This document shows, piece after piece, positions 21,804 to 35,500 of a stretch of 64,000 bases of DNA. A program made the position numbers and the translations under genes. The stretch is from positions 186,001 to 250,000 of the forward strand of contig JASAMV010000248.1 of NCBI GenBank assembly GCA_030248065.1. Reading direction: 5' to 3'. Positions within the stretch are counted from its first letter, which is position 1. Every line of letters begins with the position of its first letter. Under the pieces are notes generated by a model. The model was given only the letters and a program-made list of their open reading frames with translations, did not search any database and was not told where the DNA came from. This DNA comes from Rhynchonema sp. JSB1_4 (taxonomy: Eukaryota > Nematoda > Chromadorea > Monhysterida > Xyalidae).

Positions 21804-22074
21804 CCGTATTGTCGGAAATAGAACCCGGGGGGTCTATTTTTTCACTGGGGTCATTTTGGGGGGTTCAATTTATGGGGGGTCATCAATTATTGAGGGGGTT
21901 ATATTTTCATTTGGCCCCCCGACGAAAAAAATCATTGTTAATAATGCCCATAAATTTCTGGGAACAATTTTTCAGGTTCAGGCCAGTGAATGAATAGAGC
22001 CCCCGGAATAGAGCCCCCCAAAATGGGGTCAGTGAGTTAATAGAGCCCGCCCTTCTATTTAGGTTTTTACGGTA
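21802..22074. mobile_element. Chimeric A/B element
   Basis: Begins as family A (TACCGTATTGTCGGAAATAG) and follows the 12562 copy to about 21955 (AATAATGCCCATAAA), then switches to the right half of family B (GGGAACAATTTTTCAGGTTC) and ends TTTTTACGGTA. A recombination between the two families explains it. Confidence 0.65.
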
Positions 22075-22077
22075 GGC

Positions 22078-22932
22078 TAGGGATCGGCGTCGGTGTCGGA
22101 AAAAAGTCGGTGTAGGTACCGACACTACTAATGTCGGTGTCGGTGTCGGTGTCGGTCCACAAAAGTGTCGGTTTTTTTCAGGTGTCGGTAGTGTCGGTCC
22201 CCAATTTTTCGGCAGCCAACTACTATTAGAAAAAAAATATATTTCGTACTGATTATGTTCTTTAGTTGTCCACAACATATAAAAAAGCGCCAAGCGCTGG
22301 TTTTGAACGACCAATTCCTCATACACGGTTCAGTTTCAATTCTGCAGCAGTGCAACACAACAAGACAAGTCGGTTCAGAATATCAAAATCGGTCTCTTTT
22401 GACGCCATTTTAGGCCTGCAAATATGCAAAAATGGTTCGAAATAGGTTTAGCTAACAAAATGAGGGGTTTCGGCGACGCTTTTTATAGTGGCCGATGCCT
22501 TTGTACCACTTCAAACATGAAAACACAAAATTCTGAACAACAAAAGTTGCGCTCATGGTAAAAATCCGGTTCGTTCCAACGTTGAATGTTTCACTGAGAG
22601 TGAGAGGCGGACAGAACCTGTTTGTTCCTGCGACAAAGAGACAGACCTATCCTATCATACAAAGTTCATAATTGTTTTTTGTTTTGGTATTTGATCCCTC
22701 TTTTTTCAGGTGAGAAGTACACCAACACACCGGTTTTTGTCCAAAAAGGCATTTTAGGTCTAAAAATAAGTTTTTAGGGCTAAAAAAGGCAAACTCGGTT
22801 TTACTGTCGGTGTCGGTCATTTTTTCACTGTCGGTGTCGGTGTCGGCGTGCTTTTTCGCCGGTGTCGGTACTTTCCAAAAAAGTGTCGGTGTCGGTGTCG
22901 GTGTCGGTCTACATGACCGACGCCGATCCCTA
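22078..22932. mobile_element. hAT-like element (family F7) made of GGTGTCGGTGTCGG repeats
   Basis: Ends TAGGGATCGGCGTCGG/CCGACGCCGATCCCTA, perfect 8-bp duplication CGGTAGGC on both sides. The arms are arrays of GGTGTC/GGTGTCGG hexamers, present in both orientations on the left and in direct form on the right. The middle 600 bp is mostly non-repetitive. No transposase frame. Confidence 0.85.
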
Positions 22933-23032
22933 CGGTAGGCTTAAATTTTTTTTGCGCTAGGCGCGATTGCTTTTAACATCAGTGTCTGCAGTGTCGTTTA
23001 TTCAGACTTCCATTTGGCAATTTAACCATTTA

Positions 23033-23145
23033 ACCTGGCAACCCCATCATTTTTACGAAAAATCCTGGCAACCGCCCTTTTTTCACCAAAAAACCGGGCA
23101 ACCCCCTTTTTTCACCAAAAGAACGGGGCAACCCCCCCTTTTTTG
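23033..23145. repeat. Short degenerate tandem GGCAACCCC...TTTTTTCACC repeat
   Basis: About four units of CCTGGCAACC/CCGGGCAACC followed by a CTTTTTTCACCAAAA tract, spaced 33-37 bp. Lies just upstream of the TM2D1-like gene; no function evident. Confidence 0.5.
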
Positions 23146-23351
23146 AAGGGTGAAAAAAACAGGTCTGGTGTTAGTTAGTGTTAAGGTTTAAGGTAATCCG
23201 CTTCCGTGGACCGGGCCCTGGATTAACGGCATCACTGGACAGAATCATCCACATGAGCTCCTTTCGTTGGTAGGGACAGGCAACGCATGCGAAAGCAATC
23301 GGAGCTTCGGCCCAAAAATCTACAAGACGTTCCATGTAATCGACTGAAGAA

Positions 23352-25551
23352 ATGGAACAGCCGAGATTTTGGCGTTGTCAACCACTTGTGCAGTTGATGT
23401 TGACCACTCCATCACTCATCTTGTTGTTTGTTGCTGATTTCGCATCAGGCACAGACGTTGCGAGAAGGTGCCAGGATCTGCTGCCAGGACAGTAAGTTCG
23501 CATTGTCGGATAACCGAAAAGTGTTCGATTCCTTCCTCAATCCTCACCGCGGCAAATGTCGAGTCTCGTTTGATCCGGTGGGGGCAGTGTAGTTTCTGGT
23601 CCGGCGGGGAAATTAGTGTACCTCCCTTGGGGGGGAAGACTTTGAGGTCTAAAATTTGATCTATTTTTACCCCGTTTTGGAAAAAATTCTTCATAAATAG
23701 GGTATCTTGGCGACTTTTGAGAACATTGGCCTAAACATGACATATTTTAAGTCTAAAAATGCCCATTTTAGGCCTAAAAATGGCCATTTTAGGCAAATAT
23801 TGGGGAAATTAGTGTACCCGGAGGCAGTGTTGGAGGTGGGGGGGGGTTTGGGGGGGCCCCGATTTTCACCCCGGTACAGTAGGTATCCCCCCCCCCCCCG
23901 ATTTTGCCCCAAAAGTGCCAATTTTTGACCAAAATGGCCAAAATTAGTGTAAAATCAGTGGTTTTTACCTCAAATTACCCCAAATTCGCGCGCTACGCGC
24001 GCAAATACTACGTTTTCACACGATTCCACACATAACAAACACATAAAAAATTTTCACCCCAAAACCTAACCCCCCCACCCCCCCCCCCCCCCAAACCCCC
24101 CCCCAGGTACATAACCCCCCAGGCCATCGGCTCTGGTACAGTAGGTATCCCCCCTCTCCGAGCGCGGTACAGTAGGTATCCCCCCCTCCAGAGTACCTCC
24201 AACACTGCCCGGAGGGGAAATTAGTGTACCAGTGTACTTTGGTCGGGGAAATTAGTGTACCTTAGGCAGGCCCCCCAGGAACTACACGGGGTGGGGGCAA
24301 ATCGCTAGTGGCATTTTTCAAACTGATTGAGTTTCAGTATAGTTCCTGGGCGGGAAGAGGGGCTCCTGAACCTTCGTCCACGGTCGGACAAACCAAGCGA
24401 CTTTTTGAGCAACAACTCTGCGACCCTCCTGCGGTTATGTTCCGAGCCCTTTAATTTTGCGTGCAAGGCCCCGAAGTGAATTCGTTCCGTGTCCGGTCTC
24501 GGGCAGATGCCAATGTAGTTTTATTGAGCAATTTGTTGCAACATTTTTTTGGATTTGATAATTTTCACAGGAACATAATCGTTCTCTTTCGTCAGATATC
24601 GCTGCCCTGAACTGGATTTGGCTGATGGACTGCGATTGCCATCGAATATCACGTGTCATACAAACAGGACCGCCGACAGTAAGCTGAACTTTTTTGAACA
24701 ATGCAGGAATTTTGGCAAAGTTTCGGATGGTTAAAGAACTGAAAGGGTACCTTTTACCGTGATGACCAGGTGACAAGTCGAACTAAATTTATATTCGTCA
24801 TGGTAAATTATTATTCGTCAATGGCTACCAGATGACCACTGAAAAACTCTGCTCGTGACAATGACAAACAACCTTTGTGCTTCCTGCTTATCCATCAAGC
24901 GGTTTGAAGTGGAAGACAGTTTGCCAATTGATGCGAGCTGCGCTTGAACTCATTTCATTTTTTGCAGTCGAATGCCTGGTTCTACCTGATCTGTCATGTG
25001 TTGGAATGACCGGGAATAAAACGTTTTTCAAATCCGTGCCTTGCGAATATTCGTTAGTTTCATGCTTTTGACATTTATTGTGTGGCTCCTCAAAAATTTT
25101 CTACGGCGCTTTCCTGTCACTATTTATTTTTGCAGATCGGGCAAGGATTGGCGTGTCGCACTGTTGTTATCGATTTTCTTTGGCTGGCTCGGCATCGACA
25201 GGTTCTATTTGGGATACGTCGGTATCGGTTAGTTTACGTTCTCAGTTGATGCGGCGCTAAACGGTTGCAGTTCAACAACTGTACAGTATTTGTGCAGGCA
25301 TATTCAAGATGTGCACGTTCGGATTCTTTCTCATACTTCATTTGAGCGACGTGATATTGATTGCATTGCAGGTGAGTCGGGGTGTTTTCAGACCAGCAGT
25401 GTCTTGTATGACACAGTCAAAAAATTTAGCATGTTTGGAAGAGGTGTTTTTGCTTCAGGTTGTGCAACCGGCGGACGGTTCGGGGTATACACTCGATTTT
25501 TATGGTCCGCACATGACCGCTGTGCGATACGGAAATCATACGTCCTTATAG
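23352..25551 (+). CDS. TM2D1: TM2 domain-containing protein 1-like membrane protein
   Basis: Two-transmembrane protein of the TM2D family (TM2D1 was described as an amyloid-beta binding protein; Drosophila homologues genetically interact with Notch). Exons: 23352-23491, 24596-24678, 24968-25052, 25136-25227, 25298-25371, 25459-25551, all GT-AG with consistent phases. Exon 1 gives a signal peptide (SLILLFVADFAS), then CQDLLPGQ joined to YRCPELDLADGLRLPSNITC, a Cys-rich ectodomain. Exons 4-5 hold the TM2 signature (SIFFGWLGIDRFYLGYVGIG with the DRF motif, then CTFGFFLILHLSDVILIALQ), and exon 6 the family C-terminus VVQPADGSGYTLDFYG. The TM2D1 subfamily is chosen on that tail. Intron 1 is enlarged to 1.1 kb by two nested transposons. 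Confidence 0.9.
23585..24289. mobile_element. F1 element in TM2D1 intron 1, hosting F6
   Basis: Left end CAGTGTAGTTTCTGG, right end CCAGGAACTACACGG (two substitutions near the tip), perfect 8-bp duplication GGTGGGGG. Units GGGGAAATTAGTGTACC lie on both arms, with the common TTTTAGGCC filler. Interrupted by F6 at 23825. Confidence 0.85.
23825..24207. mobile_element. hAT-like element (family F6), nested in F1
   Basis: Ends CAGTGTTGGAGGT/ACCTCCAACACTG with a perfect 8-bp duplication CCCGGAGG. GGTACAGTAGGTATCCCCC units, a GCGCGCTACGCGCGC hairpin (about 23988) and very long C runs are present. Confidence 0.88.
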
Positions 25552-25957
25552 CACTTGTCGCATTACGAATGGGCTGGGGTGCTTGCACTTGATTTGTCGC
25601 TAATACGGGTGCATCAACTGTTGAACGTTTGGTGAACCATCAGATTGCAAGGTCATGCATAAATGTGATTCAACACAAAAAACACCAATTTCAACACAGT
25701 TGACTCTACGACGGACGCTGAGCTAATGTGTGAAGCATAGGCCGTTCCCGTACGGGTAAACATGTGACAAAGTGCATAGGGCCCGGTCCACAGGAACCGA
25801 ATTACTTTGACCTTTCCTAAACCTACATTAACCTGTAAAATTTCGCTTCGCGCTTTTTAGTTTCTGGGCGAATCAATCATTGTTTTTCCATTTTGACAAG
25901 TTAAGGTCTAAGGTGGTTCGGTTTCTGAGAATCAGACCCGGTATTGTCTGTTGTATT

Positions 25958-26344
25958 CAGTGTAGTTCCTGGTCCGGCGCGGCGGTTAGTGTACCTACCC
26001 CTTTTTTCCGTGCGGCGGTTAGTGTACCTCCCTGGGGGGGGAAGGGGGGGGAAGACCCAAATCCAGGAAAAAGTCACTTTTTGGGGTAGAAAATTTGCCC
26101 GATTTTTGCCCCTTTTTGGAAAAAATTCTTCATAAAAAGGGTATTTTGGCGACTTTTGACATCATTGACCTAAAAATCACTCATTTTAGGCCTAAAAATG
26201 CCCATTTTAGGCCTAAAAATGCCAATTTTAGGCAAAAATTGAGGCGGTTAGTGTACCTGGCGCGGCGGTTAGTGTACTAGTGTACCTTGGTCGCGGCGGT
26301 TAGTGTACCTTAGGGGGGGGGACCCCCCCCCAGGAACTACACTG
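25958..26344. mobile_element. F1 element, intact, intergenic
   Basis: Ends CAGTGTAGTTCCTGG/CCAGGAACTACACTG with perfect duplication GTTGTATT. GGCGCGGCGGTTAGTGTACC units lie on both arms around the TTTTAGGCCTAAAAATGCC core. It lies between the TM2D1-like gene and CHIC. Confidence 0.9.
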
Positions 26345-26863
26345 GTTGTATTCATGAATAAAGATATAAAATACCATTGAATTGGAACATTTTCGTCTGT
26401 TGCATTGGTCAATAAAGACACAGTTGAAGTTAAAAATAGGCTGCTTTTACTCCTGCAATGCGAAATCGCAGTTTAGCTCACTAATAGCGGGGTCCCAGGA
26501 ACCTGTTCTATTATGGCTTTTGGTTTTTGCTATGGTGGCGTGGTTACGTGTAGAATGTTCTGCAAACAACTGCGGAGGTTATATCTGTATTAATAGGTTA
26601 TGGTGGCTATGCTGACTGCTGAAGCTACCGTGTAAAAACCAACAGTCTCCGAACGACTTCCCCAGGTGGCTGATATGATGTTACCAACCTGTTGTCACTG
26701 TACCAGGCCAACCAAAAGGACGGGACGGTGGTGAGGCAAAATGATGACGGTGTGGGGCTGCCCAAAGTGGCCATCGTCTCCTCCGCCAGGAAATGAGAGA
26801 GAAAACAATGTTTCCCCGTCGAAGTGGTCTTAGCAAATACCACGTTTTCACACGATTCCACAC

Positions 26864-27236
26864 CAGTGATGTGGTTGGGGGGGTATTACCCCCCAACTGC
26901 TAGGTAGCTTTCTTGCTCCGAAACCCATACCCCCCCCCCAAACTGGCTAGCTAGCTTTCTTGCTCCGGTCATCAAGTAAGAAAAGTGTTGATTTTAGTGC
27001 CAAAATGACCATTTTATGGGCCAAAATGGTCAAATTCGTTCAAATTTTCTCACACGTGCACAAAAATACGCATTTTAAGCCTTATTTTAGCATAATTTAG
27101 ACCAAATTTTATACCCCTGTTTTTGACTTCTGGACCAATACCCCCCCAAATCGGGGTACCCGGCTAGCTAGCTAGCTTTCTTGTGCCGGACCCCTCCAGC
27201 TAGCTAGCTTTCTTGCTCGGACCAACTACATCACTG
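26864..27236. mobile_element. hAT-like element (family F4), nested in F6
   Basis: Ends CAGTGATGTGGTTGG/CCAACTACATCACTG, perfect 8-bp duplication TTCCACAC. Units GCTAGCTAGCTTTCTTGCTC in several copies, and an AAAATGGTCATTTT-type filler. A second intact copy is at 28190, in opposite orientation. Confidence 0.88.
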
Positions 27237-27459
27237 TTCCACACATAATAAACATTAAAAATTTTCACCCCAAAACCTAATCCCCCAAACCCCCCTAGGT
27301 ACATACCGTAAAAACCTAAATAGAAGGGGGCTCTATTAATTCACTGACCCCATTTTGGGGGCTCTATTACGGGGGGGGGCTCTATTCCGGGGGGCCTCTA
27401 TTAATTCGCTTATTCGCTAACCCGAACCTGAAAAATTGTTCCCAAAAATACCCCCAAAC

Positions 27460-27944
27460 CAGGGTAGTACTTGGGGGGTGGGGGGGGGGTCCCCCCAAAT
27501 TCATCTATCTATCGTCAACACTTTTTGATTTCATCTAGGTATCTATCGTCAACACTTATGGGCAAATCGCAAATCTATCTATCGTCAACAAATTCTGGGA
27601 ACAATCTATCTATCGTCAACACATTTCGACCCCAAAATGGGTATTTTTGCCTCAAAATGGCTCAAAATCGGTATTTTTTGTCCCAAATAGGCAAAAAATC
27701 GCGCGCTACGCGCGGATTTAGTACATCTAAGTACATTTTCATTAATATTTACACAATTATTACCAACTTAGTACACTATACTATACCTTGATTTTTGGCG
27801 ACCCCCCCCCCACCATCTATCTATCGTCAACAAGTTTGGGTCGACCCCCCCCCCCAGATTTCGGACTTGGGTCATCTATCTATCGTCAACACATTTCGGG
27901 TCCCAATCTATCTATCGTCAACACCCTGACCAAGTACTACACTG
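27460..27944. mobile_element. F2 element nested in family B
   Basis: Ends CAGGGTAGTACTTGG/CCAAGTACTACACTG. Flanks CCCCAAAC and CACCAAAC (one mismatch). ATCTATCTATCGTCAACA units, and an ATCGCGCGCTACGCGCGG core at about 27698 that is missing in the 10704 copy. Confidence 0.85.
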
Positions 27945-28189
27945 CACCAAACCCTAAAAAGGCGTTTGAAAGGATGTTTTTTCGCTTGTAATCGCATTTA
28001 TTCGTGTCTATTCGTCAATAAGAGGCGTATTATGTGCTCTGAACGAACAACAAACGTGCATAAATGAACCTGTACACCACTATCAAGCCTTAATACACTA
28101 CTGTGTAGGGGATGTTACATAGGGGAGATGTATTCCGGGGGGGGGCTCTATTAATTCACTGACCCCTTTTTGGGGGGCTGTATTACGGG

Positions 28190-28570
28190 CAGTGATGTAG
28201 TTGGTCCGAGCAAGAAAGCTAGCTAGCTGGAGGGGTCCGGCACAAGAAAGCTAGCTAGCTAGCCGGGGACCCCGATTTGGGGGGTATTGGTCCAGAAGTC
28301 AAAAACAGGAGTATAAAATTTGGTCTAAATTATGCTAAAATAAGCCTTAAAATGCGTATTTTTGTGCACGTGTGAGAAAATTTGAACGAATTTGACCATT
28401 TTGTCCCATAAAATGGTCATTTTGGCACTAAAATCAACACTTTTCTTACTTGATGACCGGAGCAAGAAAGCTAGCTAGCCAGTTTGGGGGGGTATGGGTT
28501 TCGGAGCAAGAAAGCTACCTAGCAGTTGGGGGGGTAATACCCCCCCCCATACCCCCCAACCACATCACTG
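28190..28570. mobile_element. F4 element nested in family B
   Basis: Ends CAGTGATGTAGTTGG/CCAACCACATCACTG, perfect 8-bp duplication ATTACGGG. Opposite orientation to the 26864 copy and very similar to it. Confidence 0.9.
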
Positions 28571-28898
28571 ATTACGGGGGGGGCTCTATTTCGGGGGGGG
28601 GGGTGTATTTAGGTTTTTACGGAAACCCCCTAGGCCATCGGCTCTGGTCTGGTACACTAGGTATCCCCTCTGCCTTCTCCGAGCGCGGTACAGTAGGTAC
28701 CCCCTCCAGAGTACCTCCAACACTGCCCGGAATAGAGCCCCCCAAAATGTTTTTGGTGTTTTCAGCCAGGTGAACGTTCAAGGTGGAACAACACAGAACA
28801 TTGAATGAACGATATTTTTGACTCGAAGTCTTCAAAAACGATCAATTTCCGTAGGATAAGTCGGCTCCGCTGAGCAGTGCATTGGATTGTATTGGACT

Positions 28899-30849
<1,951 letters not shown>

Positions 30850-31326
30850 TTTATGCGCGTTGTAGTAATATTATTGCATCCTCACAATCGTCTTGTCATA
30901 ATGCTTGTGATGTGTAATTATTGTTAAAATATCATGTGTTATACTTAAGAAACATTGAAGCAGACGGTTCGAATCAGTCTCTCACGTTGTTCTAGTCCTT
31001 GTTCGATTATGTGCTGTATTCTCTGTGGAATTTTAGGTTTTCTAAGATTTGGCCTCGATTTGTTAATTGTGTTCTGTGTACTATCCATCTGTTCAAGTTA
31101 CAGCGCTTTCGCCCATTATGTATCAACGTACGCCCCGGATATCATTATTTAGCGCTCAGCTCATTGATCCATGTTTCTCACCTACTGAAAGACTTGGTAG
31201 CATCTTGTGATACCAAAGCTTTATATAATGTTTAGGAAATTTGTTGCGTGCGGCGTACATTTTTATGCGTTTTCTTTCTGTGCATTAAACGTTACATCCT
31301 AAAACTTCCTGCTGAATCATTTATAA

Positions 31327-32062
31327 CAGGGGTGCAGTTGGTCCGGGTCGTAAACATACGTACATAGATAGCTGGAAGGGTCCAGACGTTGATAGCTAGC
31401 CGAGTACGCCGATTTGGGTGGTCCAGAGCAGGGTAGTACTTGGGGGGGTCCCCCCCAAATTCATCTATCTATCGTCAACACTTTTTGATTTCATCTATCT
31501 ATCGTCAACACATATGGGCAAGTCTATCTATCGTCAACAAATTTTGGGAACAATCTCTATCGTCAACACATTTCGAACCCAAAATTGACATTTTTGACTC
31601 AAAATGGCTCAAAATCGGTATTTTTCACCACAAATAGGCAAAAAATCGCGCGCTACACGCGGATTTAGTACATCTAAGTACATTTTCATTAATATTTACA
31701 CATTATTATCTACTTAATGCACTATACTATACCTTGATTTTTGGCGACCCCCCCCACCATCTATCTATCGTCAACAAGTTTGGGTCGACCCCCCCAGATT
31801 TCGGACTTGGGTCATCTATCTATCGTCAACACATTTCGGGTCCCAATCTATCTATCGTCAACACCCTGACCAAGTACTACACTGGTCCAGAGGTCAAAAT
31901 TAGGGGTATAAAAAAGGTGAAAGCTATGCCAAAATGGGCTTTATGATTGGTAATTTTATGCGTATTAATAGAAACATGAGAAAACTAGACTTTTGGACCA
32001 TGAAATGGCCATTTTGACACTAAAATCAACACTTGGCACACCCAGCACCAGCTGCACCACTG
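31327..32062. mobile_element. Old F4-related element hosting F2
   Basis: Left end CAGGGGTGCAGTTGGTCC, right end AGCTGCACCACTG. Filler AAAATGGCCATTTTGACACT and ATAGCTAGC units relate it to F4. Flanking octamers (ATTTATAA/ATTCTTAG) match only partly. F2 at 31429-31884 splits it. It lies in the CHIC-RECQL5 spacer, where I see no gene. Confidence 0.6.
31429..31884. mobile_element. F2 element nested in an F4-related element
   Basis: Ends CAGGGTAGTACTTGG/CCAAGTACTACACTG with a perfect 8-bp duplication GTCCAGAG. Contains ATCTATCTATCGTCAACA units and ATCGCGCGCTACACGCGG (about 31647). Confidence 0.9.
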
Positions 32063-32504
32063 ATTCTTAGAATTTCACGCCATATTTGCTCGACAGTCAT
32101 GTGTTTGTTGTGTTATATTGTGCGTTCCTAATTTTGCGCTGACCGTAATGTATTCCCCACAAAATCTTTCGTTCGATTGTTAACTTTATTTTCCGACATT
32201 GTGTTTGAGCAAAATAAGTTATTAAAAATTGTGTGAATTATTGTTGCACATCGCTGTACGACAGATCCGTTCCACATACTATATTGAAATTGAAAATGAT
32301 GCTGCTATTATGCATGTATTTATCGATGTCACGATGAAAATTTTGAAAGTATAAAATGTTGCACATGTGTGTTGCGCAATTGGAGCGTTGAATAAACGTC
32401 AGGGTTTGGCGCCCATTTCATTGTCCCAAATGATGTATCTGTCATTGTCTGGTTCAATACATGTGTTCCAATCAGTCGTGAAATTTCACACCTTTCCAGG
32501 CGAA

Positions 32505-35500
32505 ATGAACCCCGCCACGGAGCCAGAGCCAAACCATAAACCAGAGAATGGCAAGTTCGATGCCGCCTCAGTGGCGTTGAAACATGTGTTTCGACACAAA
32601 AAGTTCAAAAGTCAACTGCAACGCGATGTTATTGCACATTTGGTGAACGGGAAGGACGGTTGGTCAACTTTAATATCGCTTATGCATCCCGTTTCTCTTT
32701 CGCTGTTGGTGGCCCTGAGCTCTTGTGTGCTTATGGTGGTAGCCTGAGTTGTGCGGCATGTCCTTTGTTTGCCCTGGTAGTAGTTCGGCCTGCGTTCGCA
32801 AACTGGCGGTGCACCAGGTCATCGTCAGTACACGAGATGGCTACGTGGCCCCAAATGCACACGGCTGGGTCTACGTTTTCGTCGTGCGTTTGCAAGACAA
32901 CTATTCGGAATCTGAACTATTTCTGATCACGCACTGCTCAACAGGCTCGACGCCCCGTGACGTGTTCGTTTTGTTGCCAACGGGCGCGGGCAAGTCGCTC
33001 TGCTATCAACTGCCCGCGGTGTTGCATCAAGGCGTGACGGTTGTGGTGTCACCATTGCTCGCCTTGATTCAGGATCAGTTGGACCATCTCAAATTGTTGG
33101 GCATTGCTGCGGCGTCATTGAATTCAAAATTGTCAACCAAAGAACGACAGAGGGTTGTTGAGGTTGGGGATAATCTTTGGCTTTATCTTTTAAATAATAT
33201 CGTTGATCACCGCTTCTTTCGCAAGGCGCAGGGAGACACGGTAACCTGTTGGGCCACCATGGAACACAACTTTTTGATATTTGATCCCTGAATTTTATTT
33301 AAAATGTGCGTACCGTGGTGTCTGAAGGGCTCATGCTCATGAGCACACTATGCCACTGATGTACAGCCAAAAGCTGAGATATGTTCAAGTTTGTGATGGA
33401 TTTGCCAACTGACCTCTTTTGAATTACCATACCAGGATATCCTTCGATTGTTGTTGTTTTTCACTTGTTTCTTCGTTGTTTCATTTTCTTCCGTTGCATT
33501 GCATTCGAGCGAATTGGATTTCAGTGCCATGGGGAGCCGTAAACCTGGCAGGCAAAGGTAGTAAACGTATATGCGGGTGTGCATGGGGTGCTGCGGTTTC
33601 GACCCAAACATTGCGGCTGCCTGAATCTCGTCCGTTAGAGGATCGGATCCGCTGTCCCACCGGTGCCACTAATTTAGACCTGAGTTTATTTGCGCTGTGT
33701 ACTGGAACAACTTTTACGCTGTTAAAATGTTGCACTATCTACGCTGTATCGCGCAGTACCGAACGGGTGATCTACGTGCGCGCTCATTCACGTCACCGCA
33801 ACATCAATCAGCCTCATAAACAAACACAAGCACCAAAATTCCATTTGAAAAGCGCCAAATTTCAGGATCTTCGCAGCAAACAACCGACCATCAAATTACT
33901 GTATATCACACCCGAGCAAGCCAACACAGAAACATGTCAGAACCTGCTCTCCTCGCTCACCAAACGTCACATGTTGGCCTACTTTGTGATCGATGAAGCG
34001 CACTGTGTGTCGCAGTGGGGTCACGATTTCAGACCGGATTATCTGAAATTGGGAAAGTTGCGCAAGATCATCACCGGGGCAAGTTGTGATTGCTGCGTGA
34101 TTTTTCTCTATTTTAAGGTTTGTTTATCAGCCACACACATTGAAACACTGGCAGAATTGCGAGTATAATTTTCAGATTTTTTGGCACACTGTTCACGTGG
34201 TTTCCTGTAGCTAACAGATATAAGCAAGTAAATTGGCAAGTGAAAGTAAAATAGTGATTTATTGAAAAAATACTCTCCGATTATTACGTCAGGTGCCGTA
34301 CATAGCGCTGACAGCGACGGCCACGGGACGCGTGCAAGAGGACGTCACGAAGCTATTGGCCTTGAATCAACCAGCTCAATTCAGGTCTCCATCATTCCGA
34401 CCAAACTTGTTCTACGAAGTCATCATGAAGGAGGCTATTCGATCCCAGGTTTGTTGTTTTCATTTTTTGTCAAAAACGATACACTAGCAGCGCCCCGCCG
34501 GGAAGAATTTATTGCGTTGGCTTGTGATTGTGCGGTGTTGGTGTCGTTGACAAAACAACCATGGCTCAACAGCAGCAAAGTATTAATTGTCGCTAAAAAG
34601 ATATAAAAGAAATAAGAAACTTGGTGCATTGTTGACAGGGCGGCGATGATTATCGTCATTTGGCTGCCTCAATTACGAAATGGATCGCCCCGAATCAAGA
34701 GTCGGAGCATGATGACGACAACGATATGTATCATGAGGTAATTAGGTTTTCCTGTTAATTTTTTTGAGCCGTGCCATTCATATGAATCGAATCAGTTTGC
34801 AGGATGAGAAACGATTCACCGGATCGGGCATTGTGTACTGCCGCAAACGGGACGAATGCAACGACATGGCCATGAGACTTGACCGATTGGGCATTCCAAC
34901 GTTGTCGTATCACGCCGGATTAAGGAATGGGGTTGGTTTACAGAATCAGATGCTTTATTTTGGGTGTGATTTCTAATTTGTAGGCAATAGCGCCGTGCAT
35001 AGCGCTATTTCCCAATCCCATTGCCGGTCTCAAGTTGCGGTATGAGAAGTTTGTCACGTTGACCGACAGACTCCTGTCATTTTCCAAAACCAAACCCCAT
35101 CCACATGCTATTTCCGGACCAGAACAACAGGCTGTGAACAGCGCGCGAAAAACAGTCATTGATTTCAACTAATGTTTCAGGAGCGTGAGAACGTACAGCA
35201 ACAGTGGATGGCTGGTATTGTGCCCGTTATTGTTGCCACAATATCATTTGGTATGGGTGTCGATAAGCGGGATGTTCGGTTAGTTGGTAACCCAATATTG
35301 AATTGCAGTCAACCAACCCTATTATGAAAAGAGAATCGATCGGGACCTGGCATTTCAGTTTCGTGGTGCACTGGAACATGCCTGGTTCGTTGGCGGCTTA
35401 TTACCAGGAATCGGGCAGAGCTGGTCGTGATGGCAAACGTTCACATTGTCGACTGTATTACTCGAAATCAGATCGTGATTTTCTGCATTATTTGTTGCAA

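Larger units (their letters stand above)
27304..28622. mobile_element. Family B element carrying F2 and F4
   Basis: Ends TACCGTAAAAACCTAAATA and TATTTAGGTTTTTACGG. Compared with the intact F6, it entered at a TA (GGTACATAACCCC), consistent with a TA target. F2 (27460-27944) and F4 (28190-28570) are inside it. Confidence 0.75.
26831..28725. mobile_element. F6 element (left half lost) expanded by several nested insertions
   Basis: F6 sequence resumes in three pieces: CACGTTTTCACACGATTCCA at 26841, ATAATAAACATTAAAAATTT at about 27245, and CCATCGGCTCTGGT...ACCTCCAACACTG ending at 28725. Between the pieces sit F4 (26864-27236) and B (27304-28622), and B itself holds F2 and F4. Aligning the pieces with the intact F6 at 23825 recovers a continuous element. 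Confidence 0.75.

Noticed and set aside
24060..24110. Long C runs as a sequencing or assembly gap
   Set aside because: Similar C/G runs occur at the same place in other copies of F6 and other families, so they are probably part of the elements, although exact run lengths may be unreliable.
10470..28570. CRISPR-like arrays (regularly spaced ATCTATCTATCGTCAACA or GCTAGCTAGC units)
   Set aside because: Spacings vary, the units sit within TIR-bounded elements with target duplications, and the surrounding genes are animal genes with introns.
30955..31235. Short hydrophobic frames after CHIC
   Set aside because: AT-rich spacer frames without homology or splice context; CHIC ends at 30849 with the family C-terminus.
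35008..35168. Minus-strand frame within RECQL5 intron 6
   Set aside because: Lies between two RECQL5 exons joined in phase; no conserved motif.
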